Assembly: GCF_045788535.1 (NCBI RefSeq)
Contig: NZ_CP074074.1
Location: 1,550,001-1,614,000 of the forward strand
Source of the DNA: Allotamlana fucoidanivorans
GTDB lineage: Bacteria > Bacteroidota > Bacteroidia > Flavobacteriales > Flavobacteriaceae
DNA: 64,000 bases
Direction of reading: 5' to 3'
Below, one piece after another: positions 51,610-59,997 of the stretch. The notes beneath the pieces are model-generated. The model was not told the origin of the DNA, did not search any database, and saw only the letters and a program-made list of their open reading frames with translations. Position numbers and translations under genes: made by a program. The number at the start of each line of letters is the position of its first letter. Within the stretch, counting starts at the first letter, position 1.

Positions 51610-52817
51610 TGCAAAAAGATGTAATTATAGTTGGTGGCGGTGCAGCAGGTTTTTTTGCAGCTATCAATATTGCAGAACAAAACCCTAAGCTGCAAGTTGC
51701 TATTTTAGAGCGAAGTAAAGAAGGTCTTGCCAAAGTAAAGGTGTCCGGTGGTGGGCGATGTAATGTGACCCATGCCGAATTTATACCGCAAGAACTCATA
51801 AAGAATTACCCTAGAGGTGCGAAAGAGCTACTAGGGCCTTTTCATCAGTTTATGACAGGAGATGTTATAACGTGGTTTGAAAAGCGCGGTGTTGCATTAA
51901 AAATAGAGGAGGATGGGCGTATGTTTCCAGTTACCGATTCTTCTCAAACTATTATTGATTGTTTTCTAAGTGAAGCAGAACGGCATCAGGTAGCTGTGTT
52001 CTACAATCATGCGGTAAAAACAATTCAGCCTAACGAAAACGGGTTCTGCATAAATACAACTCATGACACGTTTGAAGCTGGAACACTTTTAGTAGCTACA
52101 GGTAGTAATCCTAAAATATGGCAGGTAGTAGAAGGCTTAGGGCATACCATTTCAAAACCAGTACCCTCGTTATTTACTTTTAACATTGCAGATGAACGTA
52201 TTAATGGCATTCCTGGTGTTGTGGTGTCTCATGTTTTAGTTGAGGTGGTTGGGACTGATTTATATAGCGAAGGACCACTTTTAATCACGCATTGGGGTAT
52301 GAGTGCACCTTCTATTTTAAAACTTTCAGCTTTTGGGGCTCTTGAGTTAGCTCAATGCAATTACAAATTTCAAATCAAAATAAATTTTATAGGTGAAGCC
52401 TATCAAAGTTGTTTAAACCAACTAAAACTATTAAAACAAAATTTAGCAAAAAAAACCGTGTATAAGTCTACACAATATGATTTACCCAAAAGATTGTGGC
52501 ATAAATTGGTGTTAGCTTCTCAAATGACCCAAGATACACGTTGGGCAGATATGAATAAGGGGCATTTAGAGGAGTTGGCCAGGCAGTTAACAGAAGCTAT
52601 TTTTCAAGTGGATGGTAAAAGTACCTTTAAAGAGGAGTTTGTAACCGCTGGGGGTGTTGATTTAAAAGAGGTTAATTTTAAAACCTTTGAAAGTAAGAAA
52701 GTAAAAAATCTATATTTTGCAGGAGAAGTTTTAAATATAGATGCTATAACTGGAGGTTTTAATTTTCAAAATGCATGGACAGGAGCCTATATTGCCGCTC
52801 AGAACATTTCAAAATAA
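51606..52817 (+). CDS. HI0933/BaiN-type FAD-dependent flavoprotein
   Basis: 403 residues. The dinucleotide-binding motif is VIIVGGGAAGFFAAINIAEQ at the N terminus; VSGGGRCNVTHAEF, LLVATGSNPKIW, THWGMSAPSILKLSAF and ITGGFNFQNAWTGAYIAA are signatures of the HI0933-like family. Cytosolic oxidoreductase of unknown substrate; names such as BaiN for bile-acid work apply to particular gut homologues only. It abuts the DUF1697 gene with no gap. Confidence 0.93.
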   Translation: MMQKDVIIVGGGAAGFFAAINIAEQNPKLQVAILERSKEGLAKVKVSGGGRCNVTHAEFIPQELIKNYPRGAKELLGPFHQFMTGDVITWFEKRGVALKIEEDGRMFPVTDSSQTIIDCFLSEAERHQVAVFYNHAVKTIQPNENGFCINTTHDTFEAGTLLVATGSNPKIWQVVEGLGHTISKPVPSLFTFNIADERINGIPGVVVSHVLVEVVGTDLYSEGPLLITHWGMSAPSILKLSAFGALELAQCNYKFQIKINFIGEAYQSCLNQLKLLKQNLAKKTVYKSTQYDLPKRLWHKLVLASQMTQDTRWADMNKGHLEELARQLTEAIFQVDGKSTFKEEFVTAGGVDLKEVNFKTFESKKVKNLYFAGEVLNIDAITGGFNFQNAWTGAYIAAQNISK

Positions 52818-53354
52818 ATGAAAACATATATTGCTTTGCTTAGAGGGATAAATGTGAGCGGACAAAAGAAAGTGCCCATGGCTGAATTAAGGCAACTGCT
52901 TTCAGACTCAGGATTGTTTAATGTGAGTACCTATATTCAAAGTGGTAATGTGGTATTTCAATCTGTTGAAACAAACATAAAGCAGTTAGAAGCACAGATT
53001 CATGATACTATTCAATCACATTTTGGTTTTGATGTTCCAATTTTGATACAACAACTTGAAGCATTACAATACATTTTTGATGCCTGTCCGTTTTCACCCA
53101 ATAAAAAACAGAATAGTTATTTTATGCTGTTGTATGATGCTCCAAAGGAAGAGCTTGTAGCAGACCTGTATAAAGTAAGCTATCCTAATGAAGAATTTGT
53201 AGTTACAGAACACTGTGTTTATTTCTATAGTGCACTGGGTTATGGCAGAGCCAAGTGTAGTAATAATTTCTTTGAGAAAAAATTAAAAGTAACAGCTACC
53301 GCTAGAAATTATAAAACTATGGTAAAGTTATTATCTTTGAGCGCTGAAAATTAA
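52818..53354 (+). CDS. DUF1697 domain protein
   Basis: 178 residues, matching the family over its whole length: YIALLRGINVSGQKKVPM at the start, YIQSGNVVFQS, and a C-terminal TARNYKTMVKLL. Function of the family is unknown; it is a small cytosolic alpha/beta protein. It starts at the base after the flavoprotein stop and precedes mvaD by 3 bp, so it is in the same transcription unit by position only. Confidence 0.92.
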   Translation: MKTYIALLRGINVSGQKKVPMAELRQLLSDSGLFNVSTYIQSGNVVFQSVETNIKQLEAQIHDTIQSHFGFDVPILIQQLEALQYIFDACPFSPNKKQNSYFMLLYDAPKEELVADLYKVSYPNEEFVVTEHCVYFYSALGYGRAKCSNNFFEKKLKVTATARNYKTMVKLLSLSAEN

Positions 53355-53357
53355 AAC

Positions 53358-54440
53358 ATGACAGAAACTTATTTTATTCCTAAGCCTTACACAACATCTG
53401 TTGAAAGCGGTTGTTTTACTTGGTCTTCTCCAAGCAATATAGCGCTTGTAAAGTATTGGGGGAAAAAGAAAAATCAGATTCCAGAAAATCCGTCTATTAG
53501 TTTTACTTTAAATGAATGTAAAACAATAACCACCTTGCGCTTTTCAAAAAAACAACACAGTGAAGGGTTTTCATTTGAGGTGTTTTTAGATGGGAAACAA
53601 CAAGACGATTTTAAACCAAAGGTAGAAACGTTTTTTAAGCGGGTAGAGGTTTATTTACCGTTTTTAAAAGACTACCATTTTACAATAGAAACCTCCAACA
53701 CCTTTCCGCATAGTTCAGGTATTGCTTCTTCAGCTTCGGGGATGAGTGCCTTGGCTCTGTGTTTAATGAGTGTTGAAAGCGCCCTGAGTGATACCTTAGA
53801 GGAAGCATTTTTTATTCAAAAAGCCTCTTTTTTAGCGCGATTAGGCTCAGGAAGTGCTTGCAGAAGTCTTGAAGGCGATTTGGTGGTTTGGGGCAAGCAT
53901 GAGGCTATTCAAGGAAGCTCTAATTTATATGGGGTCAAATATCCACTTGAAGTCAACACCATATTTAAAGATTTTCAGGATACTATTTTATTAGTTGATA
54001 AAGGTGAAAAACAGGTTAGTAGTACGGTGGGGCATGGTTTAATGCATGGGCACCCGTTTGCTCAAGAACGTTTTAAACAAGCACACAAGAACCTAACGGC
54101 ATTGTCTGAAGTTTTGCAAAAAGGGGATTTAGATAGTTTCGTTTCTATGGTTGAAAGTGAGGCGCTCACACTTCATGCTATGATGATGACCAGTATGCCT
54201 TATTTTATTTTAATGAAACCCAATACTTTGGAAATCATAAATAAAATTTGGAACTTTAGAAAAGAAACTGGTTCAAAAGTATGCTTTACTTTGGATGCTG
54301 GTGCTAATGTACATGTGCTATATCCTTTTAACGAAAAAGAAGTTGTTTTGAAATTCATTCAAAATGAATTAGTTGCATATTGCCAAAATGGACAGTATAT
54401 TTGCGACCAAATCGGTTTCGGTGCAAATAAAATAGAATAA
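53358..54440 (+). CDS. mvaD: Diphosphomevalonate decarboxylase
   Basis: 360 residues, GHMP superfamily. SNIALVKYWGKK is the N-terminal signature with the mevalonate-binding Tyr/Lys; IPENPSISFTL follows; the ATP loop is PHSSGIASSASGMSALALCL with the catalytic Ser/Ala loop; GSGSACRSLEGDLVVWG and FTLDAGANVHVLYP include the catalytic Asp. It makes isopentenyl diphosphate from mevalonate diphosphate in the cytosol. Mevalonate kinase and UbiA prenyltransferase follow, a conserved flavobacterial isoprenoid group. Confidence 0.95.
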   Translation: MTETYFIPKPYTTSVESGCFTWSSPSNIALVKYWGKKKNQIPENPSISFTLNECKTITTLRFSKKQHSEGFSFEVFLDGKQQDDFKPKVETFFKRVEVYLPFLKDYHFTIETSNTFPHSSGIASSASGMSALALCLMSVESALSDTLEEAFFIQKASFLARLGSGSACRSLEGDLVVWGKHEAIQGSSNLYGVKYPLEVNTIFKDFQDTILLVDKGEKQVSSTVGHGLMHGHPFAQERFKQAHKNLTALSEVLQKGDLDSFVSMVESEALTLHAMMMTSMPYFILMKPNTLEIINKIWNFRKETGSKVCFTLDAGANVHVLYPFNEKEVVLKFIQNELVAYCQNGQYICDQIGFGANKIE

Positions 54441-54508
54441 TAACCTTATTTTGTTTAAAAAATTTGTATTTTTAGTAAACAAAATAAAGTTTGAACCGTA
54501 TTAATTTT

Positions 54509-55438
54509 ATGAAAGGACCACTTTTTTATTCGAAGATTCTCCTGTTTGGCGAGTATGGAATCATTAAAGATTCTAAAGGCTTATCTATACCGTATAACTT
54601 TTATAATGGTGCGTTAAAAAAGAGTGAAAACCTTTCAGAGCAAGCCTTAAAATCAAACGAAAGCCTAAAACGTTTTGCCGAATATATAGCTCATATTGAT
54701 GAGGATATTGTACAGTTTGATATTGAACGCCTTCAGCACGATGTGAATTCAGGAATGTATTTTGATTCTTCAATACCCCAAGGTTATGGTGTTGGTAGTA
54801 GTGGTGCTTTAGTAGCAGCTATTTATGATAAATATGCCTTCAATAAAATTACGGTGCTTGAAAACTTAACACGTGAAAAGTTATTGAAACTAAAGACTAT
54901 TTTTTCATCTATGGAATCTTTTTTCCACGGAAAATCTTCAGGTCTTGACCCTTTAAACAGCTATTTAAGTATTCCTATTCTTATAAACTCAAAAGATAAT
55001 ATTGAGGCCACCGGTATTCCAGCGCAACAAAGCGAAGGTAAAGGAGCCGTGTTTTTAATTGATAGTGGTGTAGTTGGTGAAACAGCACCCATGGTGAGTT
55101 TGTTTATGGAAAAAATGAAGCAAGAGGGGTTTCGTAATATGCTGAAAACACAATTTATAAAGCATACCGATGCTTGTGTAGAGGATTTCTTAAATGGCGA
55201 TGTTAAATCGCTTATAAAAAACACAAAGCAGTTATCTAAAATTGTTTTAAATAATTTTAAGCCCATGATTCCTATACAATTTCATGAGTTGTGGAAAAAG
55301 GGTATTGAAACCAATGAATACTTTCTTAAACTTTGCGGATCTGGCGGCGGCGGGTATATTTTAGGTTTTACAGAAGATATAGATAAGGCTAAAAAATCAT
55401 TATCTGATTATAAATTGGAAGTAGTTTATAACTTCTAA
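54509..55438 (+). CDS. mvk: Mevalonate kinase (GHMP kinase)
   Basis: 309 residues from the ATG at 54509; an in-frame TTG at 54491 is 6 codons upstream and less likely. Motifs: YSKILLFGEYGIIKDSKGL (GHMP motif 1), QGYGVGSSGALVAAIYDKY (ATP loop, motif 2), FHGKSSGLDPLNSYLS with the catalytic Asp, and KLCGSGGGGYILGF (motif 3). It phosphorylates mevalonate in the pathway completed by the upstream decarboxylase. Phosphomevalonate kinase is not in the window. Confidence 0.93.
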   Translation: MKGPLFYSKILLFGEYGIIKDSKGLSIPYNFYNGALKKSENLSEQALKSNESLKRFAEYIAHIDEDIVQFDIERLQHDVNSGMYFDSSIPQGYGVGSSGALVAAIYDKYAFNKITVLENLTREKLLKLKTIFSSMESFFHGKSSGLDPLNSYLSIPILINSKDNIEATGIPAQQSEGKGAVFLIDSGVVGETAPMVSLFMEKMKQEGFRNMLKTQFIKHTDACVEDFLNGDVKSLIKNTKQLSKIVLNNFKPMIPIQFHELWKKGIETNEYFLKLCGSGGGGYILGFTEDIDKAKKSLSDYKLEVVYNF

Positions 55439-55498
55439 ATTTCATTTACCTTTAAGGTTTACCTGAGCTTTTTCAAGGTTTTATCAAATTGTTTTAAG

Positions 55499-56401
55499 AT
55501 GCTGTCTAGAAAACAGAAACACATTCTACTTAAGTTCTTTAGCATGTTTTCGGTTGTAAGAGGATACAATATCCTTATTGTTATGTTAGCTCAGTACCTT
55601 ACATCGGTCTATATTTTGGCGCATGACATACCGGTAAGACAAGTGGTTTTTGATATAAATTTATTTATGCTTGTTTTGGCCTCTGCGGCTACTATTGCGG
55701 GGGGCTACATCATTAATAATTTTTACGACTCTGAAAAGGATTTAATCAATCGACCTATAAAATCAAGGCTAGATCGCTTAGTGAGTCAAAACACCAAATT
55801 GTCCTTTTATTTTGTGCTTAATTTTCTAGCGGTTATAATGGCTAGTTATGTATCTTTTAATGCGGTAGTATTTTTTTCTATTTATATTTTTGGTATTTGG
55901 TTTTATTCACACAAGCTCAAAAAGTTGCCTTTTGTAGGTAATTTAATTTCGGCTATCTTAACCATTACACCTTTTTTTGCTATTTTTTTGTACTACAAAA
56001 ATTTTGAAGCGGTCATTTTTGTACATGCTATTTATTTGTTTCTTATGATTTCAATGCGCGAGCTGACTAAAGATTTAGAAAACATAAAAGGCGACGTGGC
56101 TCAAAATTACATTACTATTCCAGTGGCTTATGGTGAACAGGTTTCAAAAATTATGCTAACGCTTTTGGCAGTATTAACACTAGTTCCAGCATACTTGCTC
56201 ATATTTAAATTTGAAGTAGGTTATATGGCGCTCTTTTTTTATTTCAGTATTTTTCTTTTAGGAGTGTTTTTGTTTTTGCTCTGGAAATCACAAACAAAAA
56301 TACACTACTTGATACTGCACAATATTTTAAAATGTATTATTCTAGCTGGGGTGTTTAGTATACTGTTATTAGACCCAAGTGTGATTTTGAACCGTATTTA
56401 A
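55499..56401 (+). CDS. UbiA-family prenyltransferase (geranylgeranylglycerol-phosphate type)
   Basis: 300 residues with eight or nine membrane segments. The two Asp-rich prenyl-diphosphate sites are NNFYDSEKDLINRP (about residues 76-89) and RELTKDLENIKGDVA (about 183-197). The family joins a polyprenyl chain to an aromatic or glycerol-phosphate acceptor in the inner membrane. The neighbouring mevalonate genes supply the substrate. Bacteroidota homologues are usually annotated as geranylgeranylglycerol-phosphate geranylgeranyltransferase; quinone-related use is an alternative and the acceptor is not decided by the sequence. Confidence 0.9.
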   Translation: MLSRKQKHILLKFFSMFSVVRGYNILIVMLAQYLTSVYILAHDIPVRQVVFDINLFMLVLASAATIAGGYIINNFYDSEKDLINRPIKSRLDRLVSQNTKLSFYFVLNFLAVIMASYVSFNAVVFFSIYIFGIWFYSHKLKKLPFVGNLISAILTITPFFAIFLYYKNFEAVIFVHAIYLFLMISMRELTKDLENIKGDVAQNYITIPVAYGEQVSKIMLTLLAVLTLVPAYLLIFKFEVGYMALFFYFSIFLLGVFLFLLWKSQTKIHYLILHNILKCIILAGVFSILLLDPSVILNRI

Positions 56402-56410
56402 AAAAGTTTT

Positions 56411-56505
56411 GGGCGTTACCCTTAACACGTTAAGGGGCAGGCTTTCGGCAGTCGCTCCCTCCTAGCGTCGGGGGGCTTCAACAAATGCCTCAATCCTTAA
56501 TGCAG
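56411..56505. repeat. Structured intergenic repeat of the Bacteroidota GGGCGTT-type
   Basis: Starts GGGCGTTACCC, contains the hairpin CCCTTAA-CACG-TTAAGGG and a second GC-rich imperfect hairpin (GCTCCCTCC...GGGGGGC), and ends in CAATCCTTAATGCAG. Its GC content is far above the surroundings. It resembles from memory a scattered non-coding repeat family of flavobacterial genomes; only one copy is seen here. The gap 56402-56573 also holds the next promoter. Confidence 0.55.
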
Positions 56506-56549
56506 AAAAACAAAATGTAACATAAAATATAGAATCGTAATATTAAGTA

Positions 56550-56557
56550 TATCTTTG
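56550..56557 (+). promoter_or_regulatory. -7 element of the pseudouridine synthase-like gene
   Basis: TATCTTTG, 16 bp before the ATG at 56574, fits TAnnTTTG; the leader would be only about 10 nt. Confidence 0.5.
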
Positions 56558-56573
56558 CATAAAAATTATCATT

Positions 56574-57416
56574 ATGAATAGACAAGAAGGAGGAAAAGGA
56601 AAGGGGAGACCATCAGGACGTGGTCAAGGAAATAAGCGTTTTACAAGTTACGCCAGAGGAAATGCTCCTATAAAAAAGTCTAGCCCCCAGCCCAAAAAAG
56701 CAAATGATTCTGATGAAATAAGGCTGAATAAATATGTAGCAAATGCAGGAGTTTGTTCGCGTAGAGAGGCTGATGTACATATTGCTACGGGCTTGGTTTC
56801 GGTTAATGGGAAAGTAGTTACCGAGATGGGTTATAAAGTAAAGCCAGGTGATGAAGTGCGTTATGATGGTTCAAGAATAAGTCCGGAAAAAAAGACGTAT
56901 GTATTATTAAATAAACCCAAAGGATTTGCAACCACCACAAGTGAGGGTAAAGGTAGAACGGTCATGGACTTAGTGGCCAATGCTACAAATGCTAAAATAA
57001 AACCTATAGGGCGATTAGGAAGAAACTCAAAAGGGTTATTGTTGTTCACCAATGACGATACGGTGGCTAAAAAGTTTACCAATTCAAAAAATGGAGTTCC
57101 ACGCTTGTTTCATATTGAATTGGATAAAAATTTAAAACTTGAAGATTTAAAAAAGATTCAAAACGGTTTTAAAATAGAAGATAAACTTATAGAAGTTGAA
57201 GAAATCAGCTATATAGATGGTGCAAGTAAAAAAGAAGTTGGATTAAAAATTAAGAATACAGGAAATACCATTATTCGTACTATTTTTGATCATTTTAAAT
57301 ACGATCTTTTAAGTGTTGACTGTGTGGCTATTGGGCATTTAACCAAAAAAGATATTCCACGAGGGCATTGGAAACATTTAACTACTCAGGAAGTTAATAC
57401 GTTGCAAATGCTATAA
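56574..57416 (+). CDS. RsuA/RluB-family pseudouridine synthase-like protein with Gly at the catalytic Asp position
   Basis: 280 residues. A basic, low-complexity N-terminal tail (1-45, GGKGKGRPSGRGQGNKRF) is followed by an S4 RNA-binding domain (about 48-95, RLNKYVANAGVCSRREADVHI) and the RsuA-type catalytic domain (YVLLNKPKGFATTTSEGKGRTVMDLV). The catalytic motif usually written GRLD-R-N/D reads GRLGRNSKGLLLFTND here: residue 149 (codon 57018-57020) is Gly, so the catalytic Asp is missing. The end IPRGHWKHLTTQEVNTLQML matches the family. It could bind rRNA without catalysis. The reading frame is intact and well conserved elsewhere. Confidence 0.85.
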   Translation: MNRQEGGKGKGRPSGRGQGNKRFTSYARGNAPIKKSSPQPKKANDSDEIRLNKYVANAGVCSRREADVHIATGLVSVNGKVVTEMGYKVKPGDEVRYDGSRISPEKKTYVLLNKPKGFATTTSEGKGRTVMDLVANATNAKIKPIGRLGRNSKGLLLFTNDDTVAKKFTNSKNGVPRLFHIELDKNLKLEDLKKIQNGFKIEDKLIEVEEISYIDGASKKEVGLKIKNTGNTIIRTIFDHFKYDLLSVDCVAIGHLTKKDIPRGHWKHLTTQEVNTLQML

Positions 57417-57647
57417 TGATGTTATAATCTCAAATTAAAAGCAGTGCAGAAAGTGACTGGTCTTAATATATCGAAAGCAAGTCTACTGACAAACTAGTGG
57501 GTAAATTCGATTTTAGAGGTTTTTTAATGTTTATAGTTGTAAAAAAAAACATATATACCTAATAGTCTTTTTATTAAAATATTGTAGGAAATTGCATTTT
57601 TTGTTATTTTTATTGATAAACTATAGCTAAAAGACTACAATTATTTT

Positions 57648-59426
57648 ATGAAGCACCTAATTTTTATAACCTGTTTGATTTCTATATGTTTTATCTTTCA
57701 GGCTAACGCGCAGTTTGAACTTAGCACAAAGAGTAGTGTTAGGGGGTTGAGGAATGGTACTGTTACTTTTACAGATTTTGATTCTGATGGAGATTTGGAT
57801 ATTTTAATATTTGGTAATGATATTTTGGCCAATGTTTATTCTCTGCTGTATCTAAATGATAATTTAGAATTGACTGAAAATGGGATTGACAATTTCCCGA
57901 ATCTAAATGATGGTAATTTAGATTGGGCAGATTACAATAATGATGGAAAAATGGATTTGGCAATCATTGGGCATTCTCCTGAAAATAATGGTGCAATAAG
58001 TAGGGTTCTTACTTATGAGAGTGAGTTTGTTGATTCTAATATTGAGCTTCCTGGAGTAAGTAGAGGTTCTATAGATTGGGGTGATTATAATAATGATGGG
58101 CAAGAGGATATTTTAATTGTTGGTCAAGACAACTCAAGTGCTTCAATTACTAAAATATTTGAAAATAAAGATTCAGTATTTACTGAAATAGACTTGCCTT
58201 CCGTAGAAGGTGTTTCTTTTGGGAGTGCTTCTTGGGTTGATTATGATGGTGATGGCCTTTTGGATTTTATGATTACAGGAGTTACAGGTGTAGCTCCTAA
58301 TACAGGAGACCCTATTACGCGTTTATACCGTCAAACAGAAACCGGGTTTGAGTTGGTTTTTGAAAATACATTTGAAGGTGTTCGACTTAGCTCTATAGAT
58401 TGGGGTGATGCGGATAACGATGGAGACTTGGATTTACTGCTTACAGGTTTGACTGCTTCATCTCAAAATTACACAGGCCTTTATATAAATAACATTACAT
58501 CTTTTACAGAAATGAATACAGGGCTTCCAAATGTAATTGAGGGGTTTGCTAAGTGGGCTGACTATGACAATGATGGTGATTTAGATATTTTAATTACGGG
58601 AAATGTTCCTTGGCCAGATGATAAGGTTTGTAAAGTATTCTCAAATGATCTACTTACTTTTACAGAAGTCTTTTCAGTTGAGGGAGTAGGTCAGTCTTCT
58701 GGAGGGTGGGCTGACTTTAATAATGACGGTTATTTAGATTTCTTTATAAATGGACAAAAGTCAAATTTTGATTTAGAAGCAGCTATTTATTTAAATACAA
58801 CATTAATATCTTCAGAAAAATTATCTAGCAAAGAGCAAGAATCTTTAAAAGTGACCAATACAGCTCCAAGTACCCCTTCTGGGCTTTCAGAAGAAATTAT
58901 CGGTAATAAGTTAAAGCTGACTTGGAATGCCTCCTCTGACGATAAAACAATGCAAAGTGCTATTACCTATAGTGTGAATCTTTACAAAGATGGAGAACTG
59001 TATATTCCGTCATTAAGTAATTCAGATGGTTTCAGAACTATTGTTGAACCTGGTAATGCAGGAGCCAATTTGTTTTTTATAACAGATAATTTGCCTAATG
59101 GTAATTATACATGGTCTGTGCAAGCTATAGATAACACTTTTTCTGCGTCTTCGTTTTCCAATATTTCTGGAGGAATTACTCTATCAAATAACACTCTTAT
59201 TAAAAGTCCAATCAGTATTTTTCCCAACCCTACGAAAAACAAATTATATTTGAGTTTAAATGAACAAGGTGGTTCATATCAGTTGATTAATCTTTTGGGT
59301 AAAGTTGTTAGCTATGGTAATCTGAAAACTGACTATATCAATCTAGAAGGTGTTTCTTCAGGCGCTTATTTGCTAATGGTTCAATTAAATTCACAAACTA
59401 TCGTAAAGCGTATAGTTAAACAGTAA
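57648..59426 (+). CDS. FG-GAP/VCBS beta-propeller protein with T9SS sorting domain
   Basis: 592 residues. Signal peptide ends near QANAQ. Seven repeats of about 50 residues each carry a calcium-binding DxDxDG-like loop, for example DFDSDGDLDILIFG, DYNNDGKMDLAIIG, DYNNDGQEDILIVG, DYDGDGLLDFMITG, DADNDGDLDLLLTG, DYDNDGDLDILITG and DFNNDGYLDFFING: a seven-bladed propeller. Residues about 408-505 form a fibronectin type III-like domain, and 515-592 (ISIFPNPTKNKLYLSL ... IVKRIVKQ) a type A T9SS sorting domain. It is exported to the cell surface; a sugar-, protein- or surface-binding role is likely but unspecified. Confidence 0.93.
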   Translation: MKHLIFITCLISICFIFQANAQFELSTKSSVRGLRNGTVTFTDFDSDGDLDILIFGNDILANVYSLLYLNDNLELTENGIDNFPNLNDGNLDWADYNNDGKMDLAIIGHSPENNGAISRVLTYESEFVDSNIELPGVSRGSIDWGDYNNDGQEDILIVGQDNSSASITKIFENKDSVFTEIDLPSVEGVSFGSASWVDYDGDGLLDFMITGVTGVAPNTGDPITRLYRQTETGFELVFENTFEGVRLSSIDWGDADNDGDLDLLLTGLTASSQNYTGLYINNITSFTEMNTGLPNVIEGFAKWADYDNDGDLDILITGNVPWPDDKVCKVFSNDLLTFTEVFSVEGVGQSSGGWADFNNDGYLDFFINGQKSNFDLEAAIYLNTTLISSEKLSSKEQESLKVTNTAPSTPSGLSEEIIGNKLKLTWNASSDDKTMQSAITYSVNLYKDGELYIPSLSNSDGFRTIVEPGNAGANLFFITDNLPNGNYTWSVQAIDNTFSASSFSNISGGITLSNNTLIKSPISIFPNPTKNKLYLSLNEQGGSYQLINLLGKVVSYGNLKTDYINLEGVSSGAYLLMVQLNSQTIVKRIVKQ

Positions 59427-59619
59427 GTCAAAATAGAAGACAAATTTAAAAAATGACGTACTTATATTTCTTTGTTCTTATGAGTTAATGTATTTAGATT
59501 AAACAGTTTATGAAAACAATAATTAAAAAGAAGTAATATCTTCTTTATTATTGCGATTTAAAAATGTTTGATGTTTATTTTATTCAGAAAACCAGATAGT
59601 TAGATCTTTTAAAGTACAC

Positions 59620-59653
59620 TAAAAAAAGCTTAAAATTTTTTTAAAAAAAGCTT
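59620..59653 (+). repeat. 12-bp direct repeat at the speA promoter
   Basis: TAAAAAAAGCTT occurs at 59620-59631 and 59642-59653, period 22 bp. The second copy runs into the -33 TTG. It may be an operator or an A-rich upstream element. Confidence 0.6.
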
Positions 59654-59680
59654 GGTGTATTGAAAAATAAACTACATTTG
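59652..59680 (+). promoter_or_regulatory. Promoter of the polyamine operon
   Basis: TTG at 59652-59654 and TACATTTG at 59673-59680 are separated by 18 nt, the same spacing as in the tRNA-Leu promoter. The predicted start is about 59687, leaving some 310 nt untranslated before speA. Confidence 0.7.
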
Positions 59681-59684
59681 CCGC

Positions 59685-59997
59685 ACCAAAATTTTAAAAT
59701 GACATGGTTTAATACCCCTTAAGATTTTGGTTTAACGTATTAGCTGAACAAATTGAAACCTGTTTCTGTGTTCGGGCTTTTGAAAATTAGGAAGTCATAT
59801 TCAAAAGCAGCTTATAGATTAAGTAACCGAATTTTAAAGCTAACTTCCGTGTCTCCTATACATGCTATACAGCATGAATACGCTTTTGTGCCTACTACGC
59901 GTCAAGAATTCCGTATTTGATAGTAATTATTTTTTATTGACTTAACGTGTAGTTAATCTGCACCATACATCTTTAACTCATATAATTACAACATACA
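59685..59997 (+). ncRNA. Long structured 5' leader of speA (candidate cis-regulatory RNA)
   Basis: About 310 nt. Hairpin 1: 13-bp stem 59685-59697 / 59719-59731, with a 7-codon open frame (ATG 59699, MTWFNTP, TAA) beginning in its loop. Hairpin 2: GCTTTTGAA (59776-59784) with TTCAAAAGC (59800-59808); its loop GGAAGT can pair with ACTTCC at 59843-59848, a possible pseudoknot. TTAGCT (59740-59745) pairs with AGCTAA (59838-59843) around hairpin 2. Hairpin 3: CATGCT-ATAC-AGCATG (59861-59876). AATACG (59877-59882) pairs with CGTATT (59912-59917). The remaining part of the 571-bp gap 59427-59997 upstream of the promoter shows nothing else. Confidence 0.55.

Noticed and set aside
57648..58790. Repeated GATGGTGAT-like motifs
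   Set aside because: They encode the calcium loops of a FG-GAP propeller, not a non-coding repeat.
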